Part shown: piece after piece, positions 15,173 to 29,098 of the stretch | How positions within the stretch are numbered: position 1 is the first letter of the stretch | How the letters are laid out: every line of letters begins with the position of its first letter | Position numbers and translations under genes: made by a program | From: Lepiota brunneoincarnata | Taxonomy: Eukaryota; Basidiomycota; Agaricomycetes; Agaricales; Agaricaceae | DNA length: 64,000 bases | NCBI GenBank assembly: GCA_023014365.1 | Contig: JAEBUN010000008.1 | Location: 62,001 to 126,000 of the forward strand | Direction: 5' to 3' | Notes under the pieces: generated by a model | Databases searched by the model: none | What the model was told of the DNA's origin: nothing | Seen by the model: the letters and a program-made list of their open reading frames with translations, nothing else

Positions 15173-17537
15173 TTACAGCTGGTTTGGTATTGGAAGTGGA
15201 GCATACTTATAAGCTGAGTCTCCGTCGATGAAAGCTTCCAGATGCAAGAGGGGTTTTGATACATTGGCGGTATTGATAAGAATACTCGACCTGATATAAT
15301 CTGAGTGAAGTCAGGCAATTGAGAATAAGAGTGGGAATATACCACTTGGAGTTCCCAGTGGGTAGATATTTGAGAACAGTCTCCTTGTGTAATTCTTCAA
15401 TAAACTCCAGTACCTCTTCGCCATTCGCCGTCATGACCGCCTCTTTCCTCATCCTTGCCACAGTCTCTTGGCTTTGCAGCGCTAGTGTGCGGATGAACGG
15501 AATGTAGAACATGCTGAGTGGACTTGTTGAAACTTCGTATAACGGATATGATTGAGACTTTTCTCCGTTAAATTCGATTACAGCGAACTCGTGACGGTCA
15601 CCAGATAATATGATGACATTGGGCACAGAATGAAAAGCATCAAGCAGGATTTGCCGCTCTTTTGGGAAACCTGCCCATGAGTCGATCCGCGCATCGTGCG
15701 ACCAAAGCGTAGTAAATGGGACTGAGCTGGCAACAAACTTGAAGGTGGCCGTGTTATTAACCTACACATCATCTTAGTCAATCATATACATTTGGAGATA
15801 GCGAGTTTATACTTTGGACAGCCAGCTGAGTAAGGCTGACAGCTGTTGTTCTCCGAGCATTGAACGACTAGAAAAGTCAGGTCCCTCAACTCCTGATCGG
15901 TATCGACGGGTATCCATTACGAAAAAGGCAACGTCTCCTCTTCTAAATTCGTAATAAAACTGGCCATCATGCATAGAATCATAGTTAGCACCCCCATTAT
16001 ACAACCCGTACGCATTTGCGGCATTCGGGAAGGGTGGTTTCGAGTCAGTCTGTTCGCCAATAAAGTTATTGATGATCTTGAAAAAAAGTCAAACAAATTG
16101 TCCGAGTTTATAACAGGACGGGACACACCTCGTGATCATCATACATATGGAAAATGGCTAGCATTTTGAGGAACTTCATATATTTTAGGACAGGATACGG
16201 AGACTTACGAATGCGCTCATAGACCTTGCGGAAACTAGGGCTCTGATATATTCGTCGGTAGAGCTTTCTGTACGCCTCTTGTGTGTCTCCAAAATAAACA
16301 GGCACATCTGCATATATGAAATCGCCAAGAAAGAGAAGGAAATCTATAGATGTAGCAGTGTGAGATGTTTCCCGTTCACGGCCCAAATCTGGAACATCAG
16401 CGGAACTGGAAGATGATTGAATATTGTCTGCCAGCAAGTCAAAACCATGGATCGCCTTTTTGTACAATGGACCTTGGTATGGAAAGTTGGGCGTGACACA
16501 AGATGAAACCACAAACCGAAATGTGTTGCTGCTGGTCAGGCGGGGGTCAGGAAATGTGGAAAAGCGAATGGGATGCCGAGGATATGAAAGAATAGTTTGG
16601 TTAGGGCTGGCCAAAACATCTGGCTTGATGGTCAGATAGAACAGTGTTTGGATCAATTGCTTACTCACATTCATACATGGTCCGAGGATAAAGGTTTTCA
16701 AGTTTGACAGTACCAACCCAATCCTCACTTTCTGATAGGTTGACTACGGGACCAAGGCGCCAGTAAGTTGGTTGATGAAGGGCGGGGCGGGCCTCGCGCC
16801 AAAGAACATTGACAGATGCGTTCTTAGCGGGTGAAAAAGGGAAGCGAATCGCAATTTTGACGCTGTCTGGATAGACAGCTCCAACCCAGGTGAAGGTAGT
16901 GTCTCTCGCATCGTCGAAGAGGGGACCAGTAGGCAAATTCGGCAGCAGCGGTTAGAAGGAGAGGTGTTGGTCAAGAAATTAGCCCAGTTGACGCGGTAAG
17001 ATGAACTTGGAATGCACAGCAATATATTCCAAAGGGGATCCAGTCTTTGGGGCGGCGGGTGCTAATCATGTGTGTCAACTTGAACGGTCGCTGTTGAAAG
17101 ACAAGGAACACACCGTGGTGGACCTTCGATCGGGCATGGACTTGTCTGAAGCTTGATTTTGCGGGCGGCTTCCGCTCTTCTGGACACAAAGAAATAGGCA
17201 AACAGAATATACAATGTAGAGGAGAGGCAAGACAGGCTGCGCCAGGCGAGTGGGTATCTGTGGATAACCAATCTGTGTGGAATTCACCAAAGTGGTACAT
17301 AGATATCACATACCACCTGTAAGAATATGTAGCATGAGAACCGATGAAGGCTGCCAATGATGGCTGTCAGGCAGGGTAACACAATCATTCCTGACTCTAT
17401 GAGGCCAAGTGGTTCTGTCCGAAGGTGAAGGTAAGCAGCTAGCTTATCGAAGTGCACGTGCTCTTCCTCTTGCCTCACGTGTATCCTTTCTCGGAATCCG
17501 CATCGCGCGCCAGGAGCTGGGGCGTGTCACGAGCCAT
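15173..17537 (-). CDS. PhoD-like metallophosphatase with N-terminal membrane segments
   Basis: This looks like a predicted membrane-anchored phosphodiesterase/alkaline phosphatase of the PhoD type. The N-terminus (ATG at 17537 is my best guess) has two or three hydrophobic segments, for example GMIVLPCLTAIIGSLHRF and LSSTLYILFAYFFVSRRAEA. The core has DARDTTFTWVGAVYPDSVKI, FVVSSCVTPNFPYQG, the metal-binding LLFLGDFIYADVP and HMYDDHEV, then FFVMDTRRYRS and the late motif ILSGDRHEFAVIEF. The last intron, removed by eye, gives KWSSILINTANVSKP and a stop at 15173. Around 16930-16990 the conserved frame slips twice without splice sites, which is either a sequence error or real damage. The substrate is unknown. 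Confidence 0.75.
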
Positions 17538-17706
17538 GACGGTTCATCCTACGGAAACATTCCGATTTAACACTCTATAGAATAATAATAATTGTGGCCG
17601 AAGCATAGCCAAAAACCAAAAATCATATGTTAGGGAGATCACTATAAGTATAAAATGTCCTAAATCGAGTAGGCATGGGAACATTCGAACTTGTCCTCTT
17701 GTGGTC

Positions 17707-18414
17707 ATGGGTGCAGCCCAGTCCAGGTCAGAAATCGACGAAAAGGTTTTTCCAGAGCGAAACCCCGATTTCCGTTCGTCCATCTCGCCTCATTTTTACG
17801 CAAAAATACCTGACTCTGCAGTAGTTTTCTCCCAATGCTTGTTAACCAGCTCGCCAATCGGCTAGAGTCTTCAGGGACCAGTCCCGAGCGACAAACCACC
17901 CTGGACACACATATTCGCGCTCGGATACAGAATGAACTCGATCATTTGAGGAGAGGAGAGGAGGATGTGCGGCAGGAGATTGAGCGTGCGTTGGAGAGGG
18001 AGAACCTGGATAAAGAGCGTGCTATGGCTGGTGACTCTTCGGAAGGAGACGGACACACTGTCGGGGAAGTCAGGAGCAGCGCAGCCCTACAAGGGGACTT
18101 GTTGGAAATCAGAGACAAGATTAGCAAGTACCAGTCACGAAAGGAGTTGACAGACCATCCCAAGGATCAAGAGCGATGGGGACGCCGTTGTGCAATGCTA
18201 TAGGTAAGTACGTGTCGTCTTTGATTCGAGTCGCCTACCCATGGCCAGTTTTCTTGTAGGAACAGTCTTACCAAACCTCTTGATTGCTGGAGGGAGGTCG
18301 AGCAATTCAAGAACTCTGTCGCAGAGCTGGAACAGGTATTCCCTCTTCTCACCCCGTGTTTCTATACGTCCGTCCTGAACTACTATCTAGGGATACTTCA
18401 AAACACTACCATAA
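17707..18414 (+). CDS. MIC19: MICOS subunit Mic19 (DUF1690), reading frame interrupted
   Basis: Mic19 belongs to the MICOS complex that shapes cristae junctions at the mitochondrial inner membrane. Recognisable parts are the MGAAQSR start with Gly2 (the family carries an N-myristoylation-type start), VNQLANRLESSGTSPERQTT, HIRARIQNELDHLRRGEEDV, IERALERENLDKERAMAGD and, after an intron, the CHCH-like Cys pair with PLDCWREVEQFKNSVAELEQ. The final exon GYFKTLP ends at 18414. Three places need a +1 frame change with no convincing intron: TTTTT near 17748, CCCAATG near 17832 and CCCAAGGATC near 18160. The identity is well supported. Whether this copy is intact is not. Confidence 0.75.
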
Positions 18415-18507
18415 TACAATAGATATATACACCGGAATGCATGGCATATGCGTCCGTTACAAATATCATATTTTGAAGTGAAAAAGAAATATATATTACT
18501 GTGTCAT

Positions 18508-19550
18508 CTAAAATGCAGTCCCAACCGGATATCTCGCTTGGTCTTCCGATGGCTGGTACGCATTATCAGCACTATGCTGCGAATTCCTTGCCCCGGGCAT
18601 GACTCTGAACAGATAGCTCCAAAGCGATGAAGTGGATTGGCGATCTCCTGCATGCGGCGTGTTCCTGCTCCCGACGTTCCCGAGTGCGGCAAGGATAAGG
18701 TTGGCATGAACCCGGCCGCCCTGACGCGATTCGCCGCTTGCATTAGAATGCTGGGATGTCGCACTGACATTCGAGGGCTTGTGCGAAATTGATCTTTCAG
18801 CCTCACAAAGATCTTGGCCTTGTCCCGCCTGACTCGAGGAAACCTCCCGGTTGCCGCCCCGTATTGAACCCTGTGATAGTTTTTTGAGAGGGTTACGAGG
18901 GATGGGCCAAATAACAGAACCCGTCCGCCGCAAACGGTGCTCCATCGTCCAGGCAGGTCGTGGGGGCGGTGTGTTCGGATTATCGAATAGCATATGTTTG
19001 GCTTCCTCGGGATCGACGCCTCCAGCAGGTGACATGGTGGCAGGAATATTCAATTCCTCTCCTACAAATTTGACCTGCTTTCCATCTCGTGGCCGCTTCA
19101 ACAACGGTCTGCGGGAATGATTCTTTGGGCCGCTGATCTGCGAATTGCGAATTGTATTATATCTTGTCTTGTGGTGTTTTTCCTGTATGTATTGCACTTG
19201 AAAAAGGAATAATCTCTAACACTCGGCACGGTACATACCATCTCCTGCTGCTGCTTCCGCCTGTCTTTCTTGATTGTTTTGCCCCACCAAACCCATATCA
19301 AAGTGACTACAACCGCAAGGATTACTCCCGCAACAGCTCCCCCTGCTATCGCTGGGACCGGGACGGATGATCGTGAACCAGTAGCATCTGCCTCCGTGCT
19401 TGGGACAGCAGTGAACAGGGTAGTGGTAACAACCTCGGGGAGGGAGTCAGTAATAGGTGAAAGTTTGATTAATGGCATGACTAGGAGTGAAATCTTGGGA
19501 AGCACCACAACATTGGTTAATGTGGGAGGGGAAGGAACAATCCGGCGCAT
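18508..19550 (-). CDS. Orphan single-pass membrane protein
   Basis: Two exons are supported. The first (19550 to about 19240) encodes a Ser/Thr/Val-rich stretch and then one transmembrane helix, IAGGAVAGVILAVVVTLIWV, followed at once by a basic stop-transfer run (KTIKKDRRKQQQ). An intron of about 56 nt with GTATGT..ACAG ends joins it to a long hydrophilic, low-complexity exon rich in Ser, Pro, Arg and Asn, down to the stop at 18508. The Ser/Thr-rich, helix, basic-tail order resembles fungal cell-surface sensors. No domain was recognised, and no signal peptide is evident at the chosen ATG, so an upstream exon may be missing. Function unknown. Confidence 0.6.
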
Positions 19551-19656
19551 CTACCCAACCCGTATAAGAACGAGGTTGCCTCGTGTTCACAGTCGCCCAT
19601 GTGCACCGTACTATTAGTAGTTTTCATTATCTATCCATACAACAAAAAAATCCCAT

Positions 19657-22571
<2,915 letters not shown>

Positions 22572-22960
22572 GTTGGTCACTGGCAGAGAGACGTGGGGGC
22601 AGGCGTGGGAATGCTTACGTGAATTTGACTGTCGGTCACTTTGTGCCGGTAAATAAGCCGGGACAGCGGTGTTTTAATTGAGTGTAAAAGGGGCAGGTGT
22701 TGCCGGATAAGGGCAGGCTGAGGATGAAAGCCGGCTCTGGACTTTGGCAAGCACGCAGGACCACCCAACACCAGGCAACCTTCCGTCCCCTTCCCTCCTC
22801 CCACCACCATCCTCTTTCTCCCTTCCCCTCACCACCCCTCCACACCGTCCACGCCACAGCTAAGCACCCCTTACTCATCACCACAGCCGGTGCCTCCCCT
22901 CTTTTGATCACCGTCCCTCGCACTACTATTGAAAAACACCGGATCTCCTCTCTCCATTCC
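22572..22960. promoter_or_regulatory. Bidirectional intergenic region CEF1 / Zn2Cys6 factor
   Basis: This 389-bp region lies between two divergent starts. The right half is pyrimidine-rich on the plus strand (CCTTCCCTCCTCCC and CCCTTCCCCTCACC type runs), as often found just upstream of fungal transcription starts. No individual binding site can be assigned. Confidence 0.45.
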
Positions 22961-25900
22961 ATGGAGATTCAATCAGACCCCGTCCCCGACATTAAGCCCA
23001 CGTCCGTCCCCTTCTCCTCATCCTCTTCATTGCCTTCATATCCTCCATAGCGCTAAATCCCAAGTGGTACGTGGTGCTCGTGCTTGTAGAGTATGCCGTG
23101 CTGCAAAGGTCTATCTCGACTCTTCCTCTAGCCCTTTACTGCTCTCTCAACTCCGTTCCCAGATGAAATGTGTCGGTGCGGAAGACAACCAGAAGTGTCA
23201 GCGCTGTAGGCGCGCCAATGTCGAGTTGGTCTTTCGCTCCTACCTTCCATCCTCTTCCCCTCACAGCTCCCGTGCATCAGATGCATCTTTGAAAAACACC
23301 GACGGGGCCGCAAACCTGGTTCAAAGTGTGTCCATTTCCGACCATTTTTGACTGCACTGATGTTCTCACTTCTCCTTCTCCAAGACTCTCTGAGGCCTCT
23401 AAGATGCTTCGTCGCCTAGAAAAGGGTCTCAACTCAGCCAAGCTAAAGACTCAACCCGCTGACGCTGGAATGCCGGTCCCGTACCAATCGCCAGAATCTC
23501 ACGCCCTTCCCCAAGATGCTATTTACGGAGCACCCCCCCAACCCGATCCTGCATACGCCCCTACTGCCCACTTTCCTACTACCGACCTTCCTCCTCTCAG
23601 TGTGCCGTCGCATCCTCCACCCCCTTCTCTGCCACCGTCCGCCACCGTCTACCCGACCTCGGCGACTAGCTCCCGTACTATGGACATCGATGATGATGAC
23701 GACGATGCTGACAAGAGCGACACTCCTCCATTCCCCGCGAAGCTTATCAAGCAGAACCAGCGCAACTCTTTCTTCCGCATTATCCTCAACACCGAAGAAA
23801 CACCTGTATCCACCTCACCACCCAACCGCGGACCTCCCTACAGTCCCCCTCAAGCCACTGCCACTCCCGTTAAGCCGAGCATCCCTGATCCCATCTCTAG
23901 CGGTATCATCACCGAGGTGGATGCCGGCGTTCTCTTCGACGCTCTCTACTTGCGCCTCAACCCTTTCATTAACCTTTTTGACCCTCAATTGCACACACCC
24001 GCATATGTCCGCAGTCGCTGTCCGTTCTTATTTACTACCTTAATCATGGCAGGATCCAAGTTCTTTAAGCCTGATATATTCAAGCAGTGCCAAAAGATGG
24101 CCAATGAACTCGCTTTCCGCGCCTTTCAAGAGTCATGGAAAAGTGTTGAAGTCGTCCAGGCTTTCGCATGTTTAACATACTGGCGGGATCCGGAGGACAA
24201 TGTGAGCCAGCTAACTATCCCCTTCTCTTTGTAACCTCTGACACCTGCCCCAGCGCACATGGACATACATCGGATACGTAAGTTGTCTTGTTGACACTCC
24301 TTGATCATCGTTCTCAAATCTGACGTTAGGCATGCCGCATGGCCGTCGAACTTGGACTCAATCGCTATGTGGCAACATCTCAAAACGAGACAACCCTACA
24401 AAAGCTCGAGCGCCGCAATCGGGAACGGACGTACCTGGTGCTTTTCATTCACGATCGCAGTCTTAGCACTCAGACTGGTCGCCACTGGATGCTTCCTGAG
24501 AACGATGATCTTATTCAGAACTCTGGCACATGGCACTACCACGGAGTCGACAATAAAGTTCGACCCGAGGACGTCATCATAGCGGCCTTTGTCGAGTTGC
24601 GTCGCATTGCTGTATGCAAATGGCTGATCCCGATTACGCCGAATTGTCTGCTGATCAACTTTTTTACACAGGCAGAAACAACTGACGTCTTCAGTGCATC
24701 GAAAGGCTCTGGAGCGAACGATATCAACTATGAAGTCGTGTTGCGCAATTGTAATGCCAAGTTGAACAAGTGGGGTGAAACTTGGTGCCACGCAATGGAG
24801 GAAGGTCGGGCCTTAGTGTTTTGATGAGCGAAGCCAGTCAAAAGCTGACAAATCACCACCTTTTCAGCCAAGGGAGAATCTTTTCACTTCTCATTCCTCA
24901 GATTTTTCCGACTATATGTCAGGGTATTTCTGAATTACTTTGGTATTACCTCGGGATCATCTGTGAGTCCCCTTTTCACCGCGGATCACCGCGCGTATCC
25001 GCCTCAAGTTTAACTCTAATTCTCATAACTTCCTTCAGGGTGGAAGACAACACCATAGTGTACAAGCGCACTCCGTGTGCTACAGCAGTGCCAAAGACTC
25101 GCTTCAGATTGTTACGAATGAATTCACATCATTGTCCATGCTGGTTGGTCTTCTCAGATCTGTTTCAATGCTCTGTGGCTAACGCGATGGTTGTATACTC
25201 AGCGGTATGGTCAAGAAACCATCACGGTGATGACCGCTTATTCTGCGATCATACTCCTCAAGGTAATTGATTGACTCTCATTGGGGCTCTACTTTGCTCA
25301 ATCTCCTCACATGGCTATGTTTGGCAGCTTCTTCGTAGTCCCACATCGCCTAAAGAAGTTGTTGATACAGAAGATGTTTACAACCTCATTTTGAAGACTG
25401 CAGAGGCTTACGACAATGCCGGAAACCTTGCGAACAACGCTGCAGTGCACGCCCGCTTCCTGCGTAGTCTGGTTGAAGATGATAAACACCGGTATGGGCA
25501 AAGGGACGGCGGTATACAGATTGATCCCCGACTTCAAAGTATGAACGCCGCATCTTGTCCATTGACGGCGATCTATTTTTGCGTATCTATTCAGTACTGA
25601 TGACGTCCATTTTTGCTCGTTTCCAGGTCAGAACAATCCGCATGGCTCTGCACAAAATTCACCGACGCAGCCGTATCCCCATCCAGCCCCCCAGGCCAAT
25701 CGTGAAGCCTATTTTTCCGCCTCCCACGTTCAACATCAGGTCCAACACCAGGCACCACAGAACGACTACTACCCTCCGGAGGTGCCTCTGCGGCCAGGCA
25801 CCACCAACACAAACAACGTCAGCACTAACGGCAATGGCGGCACGAACCCGACTCCAGTACAGTATTACGGCTCCAACAACTACTACTATATGAGCGGCAT

Positions 25901-26054
25901 GCATGCGACGGAGCAAGATGAACACTATTTTAAGAGCATGTTCATCGAACTGGGCTTTGGCGAACCGCCACCTACAGCGGCACATCACTCACATCAAGGC
26001 TCCATGACATACCATCACCACATGCAACAGCAACACGCGAACTATGGTCATTAG
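22961..26054 (+). CDS. Zn2Cys6 (Gal4-type) transcription factor with fungal-specific regulatory domain
   Basis: A binuclear zinc cluster is assembled from three exons: RACRVCRAAK, then MKCVGAEDNQKCQRCRRANV, then CIFEKHRRGRKPGSK. This gives the spacing C-x2-C-x6-C-x8-C-x2-C-x6-C. A short coiled-coil linker (LSEASKMLRRLEKGL), a Pro-rich stretch and an acidic run of Asp around 23680-23710 follow. The middle region (about 23920-24820) looks like the fungal-specific factor domain: LNPFINLFDPQLHTPAYVRS, FLFTTLIMAGSKFF, YIGYACRMAVELGLNRY and HDRSLSTQTGR. The C-terminus is rich in Asn, His and Gln. The join between the first short exon and the cluster is not resolved. The target genes are unknown. 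No biosynthetic cluster lies next to it. Confidence 0.85.
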
Positions 26055-26430
26055 CGCCACCCTACACTGCATTGTGACCCCCTGGTGTATCGCATCTTGT
26101 TCCAAATTACCCCTTGTGTATTTTTTCATTACCCAGCAACTTAGATGATATCTGTAATTAACCCCGCCTTTCTTCGAGTCTTTACGCAGTGTTGCTTTCC
26201 ATGTACCACCATATCAGTTGTTGTTCAACTCCCTCTTTACATTCCACCCGACCCCATGCAAAGTAGCAACGATGATATCACGATCTCAATGAGTAAGAGG
26301 CCAGAAATGGCATTGACAGGTTGTATATATCTGGCCTCGAAAACTGATGCGGCTATCTGATCGGCCTTTAACAGAGCGGTACTATGCATAGAGGAATGGT
26401 TAGATTAAATCTCCTAAAGCCGGCGGCGAG
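26055..26430. other. Convergent intergenic region
   Basis: This is the region between two convergent genes. No further gene, RNA gene or repeat was recognised. It probably holds the two 3' untranslated regions. Confidence 0.5.
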
Positions 26431-27875
26431 TCACGAGTCCACACCAATGGTGAATACGTGGACAGTTCGTCCGACAGCAACAGCGATACGCGGTATTCCC
26501 CGCATACCCAAGAAGTCGAAGTCGTCGACCGAATGCGGTCTTGGGTCTATGGCAAAGACCGTTGGCTGGGCATGCACATAATTAATATTGTGAACATGGA
26601 GAACAGCGCCTTTTGCCGGAGAGCGCGTAGAGATGGCGAAGTACTCGGGATATGTTGGCGACCAGCTGATGGCAGATTAATTCATGCAGGCACCAACAGA
26701 TTAATGGCCAGGTATGAGTGATTGACGATACAACCCGAACCACAGTGATAAACCCACCAAAATCGATCACCACCTTCAGGGAATGTATTCCCTGTGACAG
26801 AGGGCTTGCCACCTCGGACATTTGAGAGGTCCCAGATAGAAAATTTATTTCCGTAGACTGCGCCTATTCTGGATAAGATGCGAAGCAGAGAGAGGCATAA
26901 GCGACGGGTAAAAGGTAGACAGAGTCAAAAGAGTTACATATCCGTGGTATCCCTCCGCCATGCGACAGAGCCTGACCATCGCACGGAGTGGCCAAGGGCA
27001 GACGCTGCTAAAGCATGGGGATCAACAAGCTCAACGAGGCATGAATGCCGAAGATGGGATCGATCGTCGTCATCGGGATCAGACCGCCAGTCCGTTATGA
27101 AGATGGACCCTCGACAATCCGCAACAAGAAACTCTTTACTGGTGGACGGGTGGGCAGCGACAGAGGTGAGAGGATGAGGGAAAGGAATGACATATGCTGT
27201 TGGCTGGGGGCGCAATGGAGTACTGATCTGCCTATCACTGGTTTGGTTGTTGTGTGAGGGGATATCAATGGTAGGATGGAGGTCCCAAACCATGAGCATT
27301 TTATCGTCTGCACGCGTCTGGTGGTTAGTTGGGTTTACACACGACAGATAACCACAGATACCAGACACGGTTGCAATATAGCGAGTACTATCACTCCCCC
27401 ATCCTCCACAAAAGGTCATATCATTGACTTTGCCATGGTGGCCGCTAAGACCGCCACCAAAAGGAAACACGGTCCCTTCAGCACCAGCTGCCTTGTTTAG
27501 AAGGTGAAGGCCAAAGTCGTCGCCTACGGCGGCAAGTCTTCGGTAGGAGGAACCATGAGCAGCATATCAGGAGGTGGCAAGAATAGAGCACGTACTCGAC
27601 AGACCAGTCATCACTAGACGTCGGTGACACTGAGTTAGAAGACCAGGCAATGGCAGTCACCCTGGATCCGATGTGGAATGATGCAATGGACCGACAGCCA
27701 GAGTCCGCCTAAAGACGGAGAGTAAGCAACGAAAACGCGCCACAAGGACGATGCATACCACGAGAAGGACATTAACAGAATGGTCGCCGCCGATGGCGAG
27801 AAGGTCAGCTGCGTCGTCATGGGGGCATGCGCGAACGACATGAATGAGGGTGGTATGGGTGTACTTGAGGTCCAT
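26431..27875 (-). CDS. NUP37: WD40 nucleoporin, Nup37-like
   Basis: This is a WD40 beta-propeller of the outer-ring (Nup107-160/Y complex) type. The ATG at 27875 begins MDLKYTHTTLIHVVRACPHD, then LLAIGGDHSVNVLLV, which matches the metazoan Nup37 opening. Inner exons give GGGLSGHHGKVNDMTFCGGW, then DDKMLMVWDLHPT, SVAAHPSTSKEFLVADCRGS and FITDWRSD. The last exon, which needs splicing, contains SWSPTYPEYFAISTRSPAKG, VFAIDPRPHSVDDFDFLGMR and IPRIAVAVGRTVHVFTIG, with the stop at 26431. WD repeats are loosely conserved, so the subtype rests on N-terminal resemblance and overall length. The intergenic space to its left is shared with the zinc-cluster gene tail. Confidence 0.7.
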
Positions 27876-27910
27876 GAAAAAGTACTTGTGGCACGTCACG
27901 GTATAAACTG

Positions 27911-28093
27911 TTGACCAGCGACCAATACTACATACCCAAAGGGCCCAACCCCTGGTTGCTCCTCACTCTTTCGGTGTCCTCTTTCGCAGCATTCTACTCC
28001 ATAGTAAAATACCGCGAGCAGTCGAACCCCGCATCCTTGCAGCCCCGCCAGGCAGACCACCCGCTCATCCCTCCCTTTCGCAGGGAGGCCTAG
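27911..28093 (+). CDS. Possible small membrane protein lacking an ATG
   Basis: The frame encodes a compact protein: SDQYYIPKGPNPWLLLTLSV begins it, then a hydrophobic helix through SSFAAFYSIVKYREQ and a Pro-rich, Arg-ending tail. The composition looks like a small tail- or signal-anchored membrane protein. No ATG exists in frame after the upstream stop at 27875-27877, so it needs a near-cognate start (TTG at 27911) or an undetected upstream exon. It begins 35 bp from the NUP37 start on the other strand. I do not recognise the family, and it may be chance. Confidence 0.35.
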   Translation: MTSDQYYIPKGPNPWLLLTLSVSSFAAFYSIVKYREQSNPASLQPRQADHPLIPPFRREA

Positions 28094-28180
28094 TTTGCTA
28101 GCTCTTTCCCCCCACTCTCTCTGGTCACATCGATAAGATCGTTGGACCGATTGATTCTTCTTCATCCCTTTCTCATCCCA

Positions 28181-29041
28181 ATGAGTTCGAACTCAACCGT
28201 CTTCGACCACTCCAAGGTCACCGTCATCTTCGTCCTCGGAGGCCCTGGCGCAGGCAGGCGTGCACTTCCTTCCTGTCGGTCCCACTCACCGATTATCTAG
28301 GCAAGGGTACTCAATGTAGTAAATTGGTCAAAGACTATGGCTTCTGTCACCTTTCTGGTACTCCTTTCGTCACCCCGCATGGCACATAACTGACGTTTTC
28401 ACCAAAGCTGGCGATCTGCTGCGCGCTGAGCAGAATCGCGAGGGCTCCCAGTATGGTGAGATGATCGGTACAAACATTCGTGAGGGTAAGATTGTACCCT
28501 CGTTCGTCACTCTCAAGTTGCTTGAAAACGCCATGGCTGCTGCCATGCAAGAGAGATCTGGTGAAGGTTGGATGGCTGGCTGCGGTCGTTTCCTTATCGA
28601 TGGTTTTCCTCGCAACATGCAGCAGGCATACCAGTTCGATAACGAAGTGCGTTCTGTGTAGCAATCAAGATGAACTTTTACCAATGATCCGCCTAGGTTT
28701 GCCTATGCTCGTTGGTCATCTTCTTCTCTACGACGGAAGAGGTGATGCTTGAACGTCTGCTTGAACGTGCCAAGACCAGCGGGCGTGAAGACGATAACGT
28801 AGAGAGCATCAGGAAGCGATTCAGAACCTACAATGAGGAGACAATGCCTGTCATCGAGCACTATATCGGTCTTCAAAAGGTTGCAGAAGTGAGTGTTAGC
28901 CCTCTTTTCAGAAGCATAGATTAAGAGGAATTGTAGATCGATAGCTCCCCCCCAATCGATGTAGTCTTCAAAGCCACCACCCAGGCCGTCGATGAAATCT
29001 TGGCTCACAAACAACAACAATTTGCAGAAGCCACTGCATGA
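28181..29041 (+). CDS. URA6: UMP-CMP kinase (adenylate-kinase fold)
   Basis: This enzyme phosphorylates UMP and CMP with ATP for pyrimidine nucleotide synthesis. The ATG at 28181 leads into KVTVIFVLGGPGAG, and the P-loop is completed after an intron by KGTQCSKLVKDYGFCHLS. AGDLLRAEQNREGSQYGEMI and GTNIREGKIVPSFVTLKLLE form the NMP-binding part. FLIDGFPRNMQQ, the LID-type tract ERLLERAKTSGREDDN and ESIRKRFRTYNEETMPVIEH follow. The last exon DSSPPIDVVFKATTQAVDEI ends at 29041. The first intron appears to be of the GC-AG type and splits the P-loop. All catalytic elements are present. It converges on the lipid kinase gene 57 bp away. Confidence 0.92.
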
Positions 29042-29098
29042 GCAAGCATGTACTTGAATCACAATATATAGGACAAATATATCATTGGAAAACTCCTC

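Noticed and set aside
22697..23050. Plus-strand Pro/Ser-rich ORF upstream of the zinc-cluster gene
   Set aside because: Pyrimidine-rich promoter and leader DNA; low-complexity translation without conserved features.
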